From: Alitta virens
Taxonomy: Eukaryota; Annelida; Polychaeta; Phyllodocida; Nereididae
Length of the DNA stretch: 64,000 nucleotides
Direction of reading: 5' to 3'
Assembly: GCA_932294295.1 (NCBI GenBank)
Contig: OW028580.1
Location: 7,717,374 to 7,781,373, forward strand
Both the position numbers and the translations under genes were made by a program. Shown piece by piece: positions 12,533 through 24,600 of this stretch (the first letter of the stretch is position 1; every line of letters begins with the position of its first letter). Below the pieces are notes generated by a model. The model did not search any database and was not told the origin of the DNA. It was given only the letters and a program-made list of their open reading frames with translations.

Positions 12533-15500
12533 TTAGATAGATTCGCCAACTCCACATTTGCCAGCTCTGCTGAAGGTCCCTCGACTCAGGTTCGATCCCA
12601 GGGCACTCTTAATGAGCTATATCCCAGCTGGATGCCGATCGCATGAGCATTAAATTTGAGGTGCCTTGTACTCTGTGTCTATGCTGAGTCAAGTAAAAAA
12701 CCCCACTCATCGGGTAAATGTGTAAAACATGGTGTGGACCCCAAGATAGATAGATATCTAGATAGGTAGGTGAGATAGGTAGATAGATATTACTTGCAAC
12801 ATCATATAAAAATGTTGTAGCTACCTTAGAAAAGCATTTTGTTTGAAATAGAAATTAAGAAAATTAAGGCAATTACAAGGTAGAAAATTCTGTTTTAAAA
12901 CAAACATTAGACATGGTAAAACAAATATCATATGCAACTAAAACAAGCCACTCGTAAGTAAGAAATTTGAAACTAAGCCCAAAAATTAGTAATTCAATTA
13001 CCATTGATTTCAGATATAAAATTCTTACTAATGCTGGAACATCTGAGCTCCCCAGGTCAATCACTGCTCAAGCCACCTTCTGGGTAACAATATACAGGCC
13101 TGGTTCAAGTTCATCCACATTTTCAAGCAGAATAACAGCATTACAAAGTAAGTGATGGAACATAATTATTTCCCTTACTTCCATAAGGTAAAGGTAAAAT
13201 CTGAGATAGTTATCTTCAAACTAAACTGTCAGCATTTTGCAAGCTAGATTAAGCCATGCACCGCCGCATAAACACTAAGATACCTTCATTCAATCATTAA
13301 TTTATTCATTTCTTGGCCATTTTAAATAATAAGTAAATACATAAATACTGACTAATAAGTACAAAGTAATCAAATGGCAGGCTGGCTCCCACGGGGAGCA
13401 TGTACCTTTACCAAATACAACGATTATAGAAAGAATACCTACCACAAACTCAAAAAAAATTAAGGTATAGAATAGCCACTTGAATTTATTGGTACGCCAA
13501 ATGAATTACATTATATAATATAGATTTTTACTGAAAGCTGGTATTTCGATTGCTGGACAGCTTGGTATAACCAGGCTTGGCTTTTTCGGCTGTAGTGGTT
13601 TTTTCTCTGAATTGTATTGTAAAATCTAAGTGTAAATGGAGTTTATAGTCCGAGTTATCACCATCAAAGCAGTCTCAACCGACTCTAAAAATCACACCCT
13701 AGGCAGGCCTGTTCAAGCATGAGCCCTTCTCAACTCCCTGGGGAGTATTCAGTCCATTAAACAGAATTACCTGCAGGGGCTAAGCACATAAAATTGCCAT
13801 CACTGCCATACCAAGTACTCATATACACCTGGGTGGAGTGGAGCAAAGAGTTACGGAGGATCTGCTCAGTTCCTCCATGCCATGGTGGGGGCTCAAACCT
13901 AAAACCTTTTGATTTGAAGGCAAGCACTTTAACCACTAGGCTGCAGCAACAAGTTAGACACTCTTCAAAAGTTGAACTCAGATAGGCCACCGATGGCCGC
14001 CGATGGCCAGCCAATGGCCAGCCGATGCTGTATCTGGGTCGGGTCAACCTAGTATGTTATCTTGGATGACAAGTGTTGTCCATGCTACATCGGCTAGACA
14101 TTGGCATGACCCAAGTCAACACTGAAACAATTTCGACAGGCATGCCATCTGGGGAAATATCTTGTTGTATTTGCTAAATCAATCTTCACACAGACATTTG
14201 TTTGTGCTCATCTTTATTCCTGACGTATACGGAACTGTTCACATCCAAATACTATTTGCTAAAGTTAAATACAAGAGCTGATAATGAACACAGTCGATTG
14301 ATATCGCTGATAGACAATACTGCATTATGACTCATTATGAAGATTTTCACCGTTTTATAGCCTGTTCATAAATATGCTTTCGCTAATAGAGAATGCTGCA
14401 CTCATGACTGTCGTTAAGAAGATTTTCAGTTTTATATACATATTTTTTCAGATGCAAGGGGTTCATGCAATGTTGGTGCTGACATCTTGTTCATCGTAGA
14501 CGAAAGTGGAAGCATTGGTTCTAGAAATTACGTGACAGAAAAGAGTTTTGTTGCTAATGTCATACAAAATCTTGTAATTGGACCTAACTCTAATCAAGTC
14601 GGTGTAATAACGTACAGGTTGGTGATCCCTTAAAGTAATTTTCAAATTAAAAAATTATGCAATTATCTAGTTCTCATAATACTTTTTACGCTTGGCCAAA
14701 ACATTTGCCGAAGTATTGTAGTTACTTCAGTCAAAGGTTATCCGTAAGATCATTTTTTCGGGGCAGAATAATTGTTCCTAAACCTCCATATCGCATATAC
14801 TATTATACCTACATGCATGAAATTTGGCTATGAAATGCCTAAATCAGAGTACTTTCACTTTCAAGACCTCATTCTGGTATTTATTTCATACTGTTTGCAT
14901 AATAATGGAAAATAAGAAAAAATTGCGCAGCCTTTGTTGTTTGCTACATTCCCTAAACCCTGATACTTTCTGTTTACTCTGATATGCGTAGGATTTGGAG
15001 AATTAAGGAGTCTATGTGTATTATTTTAAGTTTGACAAACTCTATTGTCATATTCTTAGTATATAATATAATAATAATGATGGAGAAAATGCAGAAATTC
15101 ATATTTTCTCAAACCGCTAGATCTCAACCACTATTATACCTACCCTACATGAAATATAGCCTTTATAATGTCTAAATCATAGTAATTTCACATCTAAAAC
15201 TTTAATTAGACATTTATTTCATACTTGTTCATAATAATGAAAATTTTTTTTATTTAAAATGGCCCAAATTGTGTTGTATGCTGCATTCCTTAAACCCTGG
15301 TACTGTATGTTTATTATTTTCGGCGGTCAAACTCTTTGCATAAACATAAGACATTTATGAAAATATTCCCAAATAATTGGAAAAAATATGATCATTTTCC
15401 CCTTTGTCAACTGCATTTTAATTTAATGAAGGCTAAACCATCCAAGTTTCAGGCAATATGTATAAGCAAAGTAATATAAACATTGACTTTGATGTTGGAA

Positions 15501-18500
15501 ACACCTGATAAAATCAGAGATAAACATTAAACTTTTAGGTATCAATAACAAGTTGAACTTCAACTACCATGTTTCAGTTATCTGTAAAAAATCAGCCAGA
15601 CAAGTAAATGCACTTCAAAGGTTGTGCAAATATATGGACCAAACCAGCAAACTTAGGATATTTGAATCGTTTATATCATTAAATTTTGTATATTGCACAG
15701 TTGTATATAATTCTTTCATGGTAGGAAAAGACAGGAAACTTGAGAGACTCAATGAAAACTCTATGCGTTTAGTAGAAATATTTTTAGACATATTTTATAT
15801 TGGAATAAAACATTTTATTATCCAAAGCTAGCCATCGAAGTGACAGGCAATGTATTTACAATTTTCATAACTGGCCATTTTTATGGTAGCATTGTTCAGC
15901 AAAAATTAAAAAAAATAGACAAGTTTAGATTAAAGAAGTATCTGCTGTGGTTCGTCCAAACTGGAATTTGCTGTGAGCTGAAACTCATATTAATTGCAAT
16001 TCACACATACTAAACCACTAGTACCACAAATTAACCCTAGATGGCAGTAGCTCTGCTGTCAAAAGGTTTTAAAACGTAGTGAAAGGGGGAGAGTGATGCA
16101 GAAGTCTAAATTTGAAAGGGAAAAGTAGTACTGATTCTTCTTTATTCAATAGTATCTATAGGTACTTTACTAAAAGGTATCTATGCTATGGTCCATCGCA
16201 AAATTATATTACAGCAAATTTCTTATTTTGCTTCTCCATTAATAAGTTCAGAGGTCTATTGTAAAGATTTTACATTTAGGCCAAACTTTGTCACTTAACA
16301 TTCTCACATTTGCCGACAGTATGCAGCAGCCTATGTTTTTTTTAATACTAAAATAGAAATTATTCATAACAATTAATGGATAAATTCTTATTACAAAATG
16401 AATATTTGCTAGTTGTTTTTGTGAAAAAGTAATTAAAAAAAATGTAATTTTGAATTTGTTCTCTCCTTGGACTTTCAGCTCTTCTACTAACTTGGATATT
16501 AAGCTAAATACTTACCACAACAAAAATTCATTGACCAGTGCAGTCAATAACCTAAGGTAAGACATTTACTCACTTATTATTGGACTATATCACAATTTTT
16601 CTAGCACAACTGCAAAAAAAAAAAAGAAACGATGCTAAAGCTTCAAAAGAGAAGAAATAAGTGATGAAAAAAAGCAATAGTGACATAAGGATTATCAGAA
16701 ACAATAAGCAAAAAAACAAACAAAAAAGAAAAGTAAAGGTCCATTGATAATATATCACACAATTTAAATTGATTATGACAATGTGCTTGAAATAATTTCT
16801 GTCTGATAAAAGGCTGATTATGATAATTCTAGATATGCGGGAGGAGGCACAGCTACACACCTGGCTCTGAGGCAACTGACTGATGTTGCATTTACAACTG
16901 GTAACGGCGCACGACAAAAAGGAAAGGGTCATCCGAGGGTCGGAATTGTCTTGACTGACGGAGGAAGTAATAATGCTGCTCAAACCCAGATAGAAGCAAC
17001 CAGAGCCAAAGATGATGGCATCATTTTGTTTTCTGTTGGTAGGTCAACTATTTCTTGTTTGACCGGTATATTGATAGAATAATTAGTCAAAGAGTAATAC
17101 AATATCAGCACTGGAATGTAGTTTAATATCAGAATAACTGGGGGCCTGGGCCAACAATGCCCAACATTAAATCACAGGTGTCAATTATGGACCAATGGGT
17201 TTATGTATTCAATACTTCTGGTTGTCATTTGTAGAACAACATGCCAAACTGTCATAAACAAATCATGTCATTCTCCACCAGATTTAGATTTTTTATTCTC
17301 AGGGCCAATTAAAATCAATTTTAAAATCAAAACAATGCACTACCAGCTTTGCATCATAAGGTGATCACATGATGCATTAAATTGGTGGTGCTTCTATTCA
17401 GTGCCTTTACTGAGGCAAGTACATAGACGATCAAAAGCTTTTGTTTGTTCTTACAAACGACTTCAAATAAATATCTTATCTGTAAAAGACCCCACTATGG
17501 GGAATTGTGTAACATATTGTTGACTTCAAGCCCTAGCATTATCATCTCATCATTACATCTGCCTCTGGTAGCAGGTCATATAAGCTTGCTAAGCTTCAGA
17601 CAAGAATGCAGACATTGACATTCAGATACTTACATTGACCATAAACATCAGTCAGACAGCATGTCAGGTTAGCGCGATGCTGGTCTAGCCTGCCTGCTGT
17701 TTCGTCTTCTCAGAAAGCAATCATACTTTGTGGTCTTAATGTTTAAACTCAAATGCATATATCCTTATATGCATAATATACATTATTTTTCTTCATTTTC
17801 TGTCATCCAAATCAAATTTTAATTTACTATGTTTTGTTTTGTCAGGTGTTGGGGCAAATGTCAATACTGGTGAACTACAAGGCATCGCCAGCTCCCCGAA
17901 ATGTCTTCATTATTCTCAGCTTAACAATGGTTTTTCCGAAATTTTGGACCTTGTGTCCACAATATCAGCAAGTGCTTGCTCCGGTAGGTATTTTTTTTCC
18001 CTTTGTTCGGAGGGTCTGCTGACACAGTGCTGTGGGATAATCACATTGCTTTTTTAGGTATACAAGCCAATCAGAGCATCTGTTAGAGATCATCAGCTAA
18101 TCAGATTATCTGACTGCTAGAGATCACCAATCAGGTAGTCTGTTAGAGATCACCAGCCAATCAGATCATCTGATTGTGATCCAATGTGCAGTTGTCTTTG
18201 TTCTGATTACATGATATGGAAACTACCCAGTTATTGACACAGTACTGTCAGAGTTCCAGCCATTGCCATATATTTTACCTAGTGTACTGTCAGGGAGTTC
18301 CTTGATAACTGACACAGCATTGAGCGCTGTGTCAGTAGTCTTTTTTTTTTTTTCCAGATATATATTTATAGCTGTGGGGTGTGGATAGCTGTATGGTTGA
18401 ACATCTTTAACCAGCACGACTGTAATTTGCTGTTATATTTGCATTTCAGTACCTGTCTCATTGACTGAGAATGGCACCTTGATCAAACCAGTGGATCCGA

Positions 18501-21500
18501 ATGTTTCTTATAACTGTGAGATTACAGTTCCTTCTCAAGGTGTAACCGTTCAGGTGATATATTTACACACCACATAATACATCCAAACTACCTCTAAACT
18601 ATTGTTGTTTTACTAACAGAAGCGAATAATGTATTATTGGGAATATTTTTTATTACTAGGTATTTTAATTATAATATTATTATTACTATAATAAAAAAAT
18701 AAAAAACTTATAAACTATTCAAATTAAGTTGTATTGGTATATTGAATATGTAAATTTGTATCTTATCCAAGCAAAGAAGTTTCTAGCAAGTTGTGTTGAA
18801 TATGTACAGCTGTATATTAATTTGTAAAAAAACTCAGCAAGGATGATGTATATAAGTATGTAAAACATCTTAACTGAGCAAAGATGTTTGGCAAATTGTA
18901 TTTTGAAAATATGAACAGCGGTATCATGACCTAGCAAAAAATGTTAGATAATAAATACAACGTACAGGTTGCAAGATTTTTTTTAATCAATACAGCTGTG
19001 TGTGTACCTAGCAAAGATGCTGTGTGTGTGTATTGAATATTTAACCTAGATATCGTTGTAAATTCAGCTCACCACCACAGTCGGAAATCTGACACTTTTC
19101 CTGTCCAATGCCACATACCCCAATCTAGCATTCTATGATGTCAAAATCAATGTGAAGTCTGGTAGCACCGCATCGGTATACATTCCACCTGGCCAAACGT
19201 TACAATATTGCAGCATCTTGAGTCAAGATCAGACAAATGTGACGATTGTCATTACGCCTGGTAAAATCACGCGTAAGTATGAGTTTTCTATTTACAGTTT
19301 AGTTAAGTTAGTCATTATGATCAACCGTATTGATGTTTTATTGTGAAATTATCTAATTGCTGAATGGACTACCATTTTAACGGGTAAAAAACACGACCTA
19401 GTCAATATTCAATGGAAGGATTTCTGAGTAAAACCAACTGATGCTAATGTGAAATCCTGGTTCTGGTAGTAGGGATGAAAGACAAATATTTACTAATCAG
19501 TTACATAAAATCATTACATTGGCATGGCTTCGATGTAGTTTGTCACACCCAATCCATTTGTATTGAAATTACACACTTGAAGTTTATTATTTTCAGACAA
19601 TATTGCGTTACTCCTGTTAAACCGCAAGACATGTTTTGTTTTGTTTCAGCAAGCACCTACAACTGTGCACAGGGCAGGAACCCTTGCACTCAAGCAAACC
19701 TTGCCAGTGGAAAGTACTATTACCCCCATGACTCTCCATCTAAGTATGTGCAGTGTGGTGGGGTAAACCAGTGTTACGATATGAGTTGCTCTTCAGGACT
19801 CGTTTGGGATCAGTCCATCACGGGCTGCAATTGGCCAGCGTCTACTGGAGGATCTATTACGCCACCTGGATGTAAGTATGAGACAGTTGAATTAACCGAT
19901 TTTTGAGACACGTTTTTTGGGAAGACTGAGATAGACAGTTAAATTTACAGATGTAAAAGACAGACGTCATAAGTTTGACAGCCTGACACCCAACCCGACC
20001 TCTCTGATGTAGCTGATGTAGAAAAATAGATAACATATCATATCAAGGCAACGATTGCTCGTGGTGTGGGCATTAAGTGTAAATTCCCAGATATATTACA
20101 GGGGGCGTTTTCTTTGAAACTGACAATGCAACAAAGGGCAACCCTATATTTATTATATTTTTTGTATCAGAATCTAAATCTTTAAGATATCCTTTATGTG
20201 TCAGATCTCTTATAGATTCTGATACATCATCACTGATGTCTGTAAACATTAATTAGAAATTGGTCATTGTTGAAATGAAATTATTTCTTAAACTTTAAAC
20301 AGCAGATATGCAGTTTAAAAATACTACCCCACCGGTACCTGTCAATTGTGTATGTTAATGTGGAGAAATGAAACAAGATTATATTTTTTAAAATGTGGAT
20401 CTGAATTATACCAATTGATTTGCAAAACAACTTAATAGCAGGGAATTTAGAAATATATTTAGTTTTATTTTTCATAGTAATACTAACAAGCAAAGGTCTC
20501 TGTTTATTATTATTAATACTATAGATGGTGCAAGTGGTCGATTTGCAGACAGTTATGATTAGCTAGGCAAGCAAGGATCTATGGAAAAGTTAATATTATT
20601 GCAATTTCGGCAATGAAGACAAATAAATAAATTTATACGAACTATACTAATCGATCGTAATATTTTAACATGATACTCAAAACAAGATACAAGGCTCAAT
20701 ACACTTTATTTTGCTGCTTATACACAAATCATACATTAAAAATACAATTACAGAAAAAGCATGCTGTCATGGTTGGTAAAGATATTCACCAAAAAAAAAG
20801 AAGCTGTGTCATGTTTGTGCTGACAAGTAGAGCACCCAATGATTATGTAATCACAAGAACAGTATTTATAGGAAAACAATTATAGTTATTGAATTTAATA
20901 TAAAGCTTTATCAAGTGAGTGATTAAGACAATGATGCTCGTAAATAATGAAGTATTTTCCTGTCAAGAAGATGGAGCAGAAAAACGTACATGAAAAAAAA
21001 TTCAATAAATAAAAACATAAAAAAACCAACTGTTAAATCTTTGGCGATAAGATTAGTCAAGACTCTAATATGAGATTCACATGCTTTTTTCTTACCAAAA
21101 AGTTTGAAAGACATTTCCAAAACAACATAGGCCTATATAAAAATAAGGCATTTGACAGTTATATCTTTGTGTTTGGAGGTATGACCCAAAACTCTAATAT
21201 GAAATTCACATATTATTACAATGAATACCAAGTTATTTACCTTGTCCTTATCTGTAACCTGCAACTAATACCCTTTAGTCTATACAAAATACATCAAATA
21301 CATTTTTCCCATGTCTACACTATATCAACCAATTCTGATACAGGCCTCTTTTTTAAAGAGAGCTTTACTTGTTACTTCAAAGCCAGGACAAACTGAAATC
21401 AGCAATTTTGGGCAAAATAAACAGAAAAATAAAAAAGTTCATTGAGCAAAATAAAAATAAAATGGACACAGTTGTGAAGATAGAAAAACATCATTGTTTG

Positions 21501-21699
21501 TTTCATTGCAGCTGGATACACCTGTGCACAACCAAATCCCTGCACCCCAGCCAACATTGCCGCTCACGATTTCTACTTCCCGCACATTAATCCTTACAAG
21601 TTTGTCCAGTGTGATGAACACGGAGGATGTTTTGAAATGCCTTGTGCGCCAGGAACCCAGTGGAATGATGCTTGGACAACATGCGTCCACATACCATAG
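9566..21699 (+). CDS. Secreted vWA-domain protein with two C-terminal chitin-binding domains (12 exons, complete)
   Basis: The exons are 9566-9667, 11107-11253, 11691-11845, 13014-13147, 14452-14617, 16479-16556, 16833-17038, 17846-17983, 18450-18553, 19068-19272, 19650-19871 and 21512-21699. All introns are GT..AG and every phase joins, giving 1,845 nt (614 residues plus stop). The start was chosen because it opens a signal peptide (MVTKIFLLATLMLAAFTEAQ). Order of parts: signal peptide 1-20; conserved module about 35-178; vWA domain about 186-372 with complete MIDAS (D196, S198, S200, T267, D303); beta-rich segment about 376-478; CBM14 domains about 480-545 and 555-614. Known for the families: MIDAS vWA domains bind ligands through a metal ion, and CBM14 binds chitin. 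Inference: an extracellular chitin-associated matrix or defence protein, similar in layout to vWA/chitin-binding shell-matrix proteins. No close homologue can be named from sequence alone. No membrane anchor is seen. Confidence 0.88.
9749..9975. repeat. MITE-like repeat with GTTAACTCCC ends, copy 1
   Basis: Shares GTTCTTTTG, GTTAACTCCCTC, AAACAAACAATCAAACAAAT and GGAGTATAAGTTAGTTATAT with 63500-63705. The ends are partly inverted (AACCAACA.../...GTTAACTCCC). Confidence 0.6.
10428..10560 (+). repeat. 130-bp repeat, copy 2 (vWA intron 1)
   Basis: Near-identical to 9007-9140 with a few substitutions and one short gap. A weaker third piece (CACGGCATAATACTACAAAC) is at about 11455. Confidence 0.7.
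11107..11253 (+). CDS. vWA/CBM14 gene exon 2: N-terminal module, first part
   Basis: This is a phase-0/0 exon of 49 codons with acceptor CGTAAG and donor GTGAGC. It encodes the start of a conserved secreted module and ends in the motif NSGNNGGIWR. E63 sits in a YVET context that I recall, without certainty, as conserved in related invertebrate secreted proteins. Confidence 0.8.
11691..11845 (+). CDS. vWA/CBM14 gene exon 3: N-terminal module, second part
   Basis: The acceptor is TTTATTTCAG and the donor GTAAGA. The exon enters in phase 0 and leaves in phase 2. It contains INWAQVTYGDLRKPQHSALA, which follows the NGGIWR motif of exon 2 in what looks like one folded module. Confidence 0.82.
11863..11938 (+). 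repeat. GATA-type microsatellite, interrupted
   Basis: Repeats of GATA with CAGATA and ATACATAG variants, 18 bp after vWA exon 3. Confidence 0.85.
11945..12475 (+). mobile_element. LINE 3' end with TCTGAATCTGAATCTGA tail
   Basis: Frame 11973-12170 resembles the last part of a LINE ORF2 (YRFTKIFNEMNQNIKDKIYT, SLDAFRYYVKQNFLESYN). About 300 bp of 3' UTR follows, ending in AAATATATCTGAATCTGAAT and running into a GATA array. Confidence 0.55.
12472..12541 (+). repeat. (GATA)n microsatellite
   Basis: An almost pure GATA run joining the LINE tail to the truncated SINE. Confidence 0.9.
12542..12755 (+). mobile_element. SINE family S1, 5'-truncated copy
   Basis: It starts inside the tRNA-like head, with the B box GGTTCGATCCC at 12589-12599, and carries the body motifs CAGCTGGATGCCGATCGC, GAGGTGCCTTGTACTCTGTG and AAAAACCCCACTCATCGGGT. 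A GATA array sits at its left edge. Confidence 0.72.
13014..13147 (+). CDS. vWA/CBM14 gene exon 4: end of N-terminal module
   Basis: The acceptor is GATTTCAG and the donor GTAAGT; phases 2 to 1 fit exons 3 and 5. It encodes the module end (TSELPRSITAQATFWVTIYR) and a serine-rich linker. Confidence 0.82.
13690..13961 (-). mobile_element. tRNA-derived SINE, minus strand (family S2)
   Basis: On the minus strand an A box (TAGTGGTTAAAG, 13927-13938) and a B box (GGTTTGAGCCC, 13889-13899) are at tRNA-like spacing and followed by a body of about 200 bp. It lies in the intron after exon 4 of the vWA gene. Confidence 0.65.
14452..14617 (+). CDS. vWA/CBM14 gene exon 5: start of vWA domain, MIDAS DxSxS
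   Basis: The exon carries the first strand and MIDAS loop of a vWA domain (ADILFIVDESGSIGSRNY), followed by a helix and the strand QVGVITY. Acceptor TTTTTTCAG, donor GTTGGT. Confidence 0.92.
15415..15990 (+). mobile_element. LINE 3' fragment related to the 3.6-6.3 kb element
   Basis: Frame 15553-15831 reads NFNYHVSVICKKSARQVNAL and QTSKLRIFESFISLNFVYCT, matching the minus-strand element's C-terminal end around 4100-4340. It lies in the intron after vWA exon 5. Confidence 0.65.
16479..16556 (+). CDS. vWA/CBM14 gene exon 6: vWA middle
   Basis: A 78-nt exon bounded by ACTTTCAG and GTAAGA. It encodes the short hairpin and helix between the MIDAS strand and the GGGT loop, as expected for this family. 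Confidence 0.88.
16833..17038 (+). CDS. vWA/CBM14 gene exon 7: vWA, remaining MIDAS residues
   Basis: The exon contains the threonine of the GGGTATHLAL motif (T267) and the aspartate of VGIVLTDGGSNN (D303), completing the metal site. It ends in the strand IILFSVG. Acceptor AATTCTAG, donor GTAGGT. Confidence 0.92.
17395..17730 (+). mobile_element. SINE family S1, tail copy
   Basis: It shares GTGCCTTTACTGAGGCAAGT, AAAAGACCCCACTATGGGGA and the downstream CATCTCATCATTACATCTGC part with the copy at 58.3 kb; the head is absent. It lies in the intron after the third vWA exon. Confidence 0.55.
17846..17983 (+). CDS. vWA/CBM14 gene exon 8: last vWA helix
   Basis: The acceptor is TTTTGTCAG and the donor GTAGGT. 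It encodes the VGANVNTGELQGIASSP helix region and the final helix (FSEILDLVSTISASAC), the usual end of a vWA domain. Confidence 0.9.
18067..18184 (+). repeat. ~30-bp degenerate minisatellite, four units
   Basis: CCAATCAGA..ATCTG.TAGAGATCACCAG repeated four times in the intron after vWA exon 8. Confidence 0.7.
18450..18553 (+). CDS. vWA/CBM14 gene exon 9: beta-rich segment, first half
   Basis: The exon is in phase with exons 8 and 10 and bounded by GCATTTCAG and GTGATA. It encodes a polar, beta-prone segment with an NGT glycosylation sequon. I do not recognise the fold with certainty. Confidence 0.82.
19068..19272 (+). CDS. vWA/CBM14 gene exon 10: beta-rich segment, second half
   Basis: Bounded by AAATTCAG and GTAAGT. 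The strand pattern with sequons NLT, NAT and NVT looks like a small extracellular beta-sandwich. It could be a PPC-like or similar fold, but this is unproven. Confidence 0.85.
19650..19871 (+). CDS. vWA/CBM14 gene exon 11: first chitin-binding domain (CBM14)
   Basis: The exon carries six cysteines (484, 491, 514, 520, 525, 538) and the aromatic core GKYYYPHDSPSKYVQC, followed by a CxxGLVWD-type segment. This is the usual peritrophin-A/CBM14 pattern. Acceptor TTGTTTCAG, donor GTAAGT. Confidence 0.92.
21512..21699 (+). CDS. vWA/CBM14 gene exon 12: second chitin-binding domain and stop
   Basis: The second CBM14 has six cysteines, core HDFYFPHINPYKFVQC and PGTQWNDAWTTC, and a TAG stop at 21697-21699. 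Two AATAAA motifs follow at 22246 and 22341 and may be polyadenylation signals. Confidence 0.92.
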
Positions 21700-24600
21700 T
21701 TGATTCAAACTGTTAAAATCATACAAATGTATGCAGTTTGTTTAATGTGTATCCCACGTAATCAGTGTTTTTACAATGATATGAAACATAGTTTTTGACG
21801 AAATTTTGTGGCAACATTTGAAAAACGACCTCCGCCAAATGATTTAAATGTAAAGCTTTCCACAAAAATGTGTGCACTTAACTAAAGCCTGTCATTTTTT
21901 TTATTGGCAATGCCAAACACTATGCGAATAATGTTGGTACTGCATAAATATTGATGGAAAAAGATAGTGACATACATTTGGAGAATAATGATAGATCTTG
22001 CATTTCCATGAAAATTGAATGATTAAAAAAAACAAGATTTTTGTATTACAGAAGCTTATTAGCGAATTAGTATGTTACTGTTATTACTAGACGCATTAAC
22101 CAACTGCAACAAACATATTGTTACTAATATTGCATTCTTATTCCAGATCGATTTTTTCTTGATCACAATTATCGACAGTACCCCTGTTATCAGTCATACA
22201 TGTAATGTGCAGAGAATTCCATGTCAAAAACCTTGTATTTTGACAAATAAAAGCTGCATGGAATTAAAAGATCAGTTCATATGCATGTACAATGTTGCGA
22301 TTTTAATCAGTTTTGGGGCATGTAAAGGTATCTTGATTGAAATAAATTCTATTCAAGACTTTCTTGGTTAATTGTGTGTATTACTATATGTGTAGTTGAA
22401 GTGAGATTTTACTGAAAGACAAAAGTTCAGAAAAATAAAATAGATTAAACAGTTTTTTTTTATAAGGCACCTCTTGCCGAGTACCCACTGGTACTTTTTG
22501 TTCACCAATAATCGAAAGTATGGAGAATCAGCAAAATTAGGACTACCCGGAATAAACGCCTTTGTAAAAAGCAGGGGCTTTTAATCAGGTGGAAATGATG
22601 ACTCACAGGTTTCAATAAAGGTCAATATGTGAATATTTTAAAATATCAACATATATGAATATGAATATGTCTAAATATGTCTAAAATATCAATATATAAA
22701 TAAATATATTTGAATGTGTAAGAGCCAAACAGGTGCAATTGGCTTCCAGTGTGACTCCCATAGCAGACAATGGGGCTACCAGCCAAAGGGGATAATGGGC
22801 ATAGTCTCAACAGGGGGGGGGGGGGGGGGGCAAGACTATGGGGGTCAGGGAGGAGTCAAAGAACTGACTCTGCTATAAATAATTAAATATCTGGGAAGAG
22901 TGGCATCTTTAGATTTTGCCAATCTGACCAGTCTGACACAAATTCATGACTTTGTTATTCTTGTGTTTATTCTGAGTACCATCGACTTATGCTGCTGAGC
23001 TACAGCAATACACTTTTATGGAGTCTTAAGATCTAGGACACTGGATATTTTACACCTTGACCATTTCAGTTATTTTCCAGAGTGGTCTTATTTCTAAATT
23101 TCTGCTGTATCGAGTTGTCTGTCTCAAACTAAAGTCAATTTATTTGACCAGCTGAGGAAGGCAGATTTAATGATGAGATGACAGGCTTTGAATGTTCATC
23201 ATGGTACCGTTGTGCTCAAAAGTATGCGAACTCCCTGCACCGAATGCAGTTGTTTGACCAAAGTCCAAATTTATGCAATATAAGTTAAACACTACAAGTG
23301 CATTAGCTTGTTTCAAAAATGTATAATTAAATAACAAGTTATACATTTCAGAAATAAGGAACTGCATAAGTTGAACATGGTGTTCAACAAAATAGCCGGT
23401 GCAAAACTATGTGAACCCTCCTATATCTTGTCATATTAATAATTTGTGGCACCCCTTTTTCTGTAATAACTGCTCCTAAGTATTTCCGCCAACTCTTCAC
23501 TAGTGATTTACTGATATGAAGAAATCTAGGCCCATTCCTCAAGACAATAGTGTATAGTTTACCTAGATTCGAATAATTCCTGGCATGTACAGCATCCTTG
23601 AGGTACTACCATAGCATCTCAATTGGATCAGGAGATCCAGATGGAATTACCCATAGAGGTTCGTTAATTGTGCTGTCTTGGGTTAGCGTACCCATACGCT
23701 AAAGTTTGCAAACTGTAGCAACTGGTAGGTTTCAGTTAACTGATAACCTTCGTTAATTGAACATACCCGACTAGTGTTGCTATGTGTGCCAATAGCAGAC
23801 AGTTTTTAACAATATAAACAATATGATCAAGTTCTAACCTTTAGCTGACAATTTTTTATTCTGTACAGTGATGATTATCAATTGATTTGGATTGCATTTT
23901 ACGAAGTGCTTCAATTGTGAGCTGCACATTTATTAAAGTGCTAATTGCAACAAAAATGAAGTCAATTCATTGTGGACATTTAGATTTTCCTATTTTATGC
24001 CTACTGCAAGAATATTAATTTTATATTTTCTGTACATATAGGCTAGATATATATAGGCTTATATCTAATAACTTCACTTAGATAGAAATGGTAAATAATT
24101 GTTATTTGCTATATTCTCCATTGCTATTAAAAAGCAATAATGACACTTGGCCTAGATTGCTAAGTGATTGTGTCATAATCACCACAAGTTGTAAGTGCCA
24201 GTGCAGGGATGGATCCAGAGGTACAAAGCCCAAGCCCAAGGGGGTGGGGGGGGGGGGGGGTTAAGCACCTCAAACATTCCCCCCTGCGAAATCCACTTTT
24301 GTTACTAATTATCTGGTCATATATCTGCAGCTTTGTTATAGAAAACACATTAGCTCATTATATTCACCGATTGCTAAAACCAGGAATTCAGAAAACTATA
24401 TAGTCCTGAGTAATGCTTAGAAATTTTATAAAATGGGTGACAGCAATATACTAGTTCTGCCATTATCCAGCTGTGGCGCCACTAGCAGGCTTGATTGTGG
24501 GCTATATGCTTGATTCTGGAACAGAAGGTCCTACAGCACAGTTTTTGATCTAAATCTATACACCTAACTTAAGCTCAAGAGATACTTCTATGAGGTTTAC

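Noticed and set aside
16585..16983. A 132-codon minus-strand frame
   Set aside because: It overlaps vWA exon 7 in antisense and consists of low-complexity serine and phenylalanine runs; a shadow of the real gene and intron sequence.
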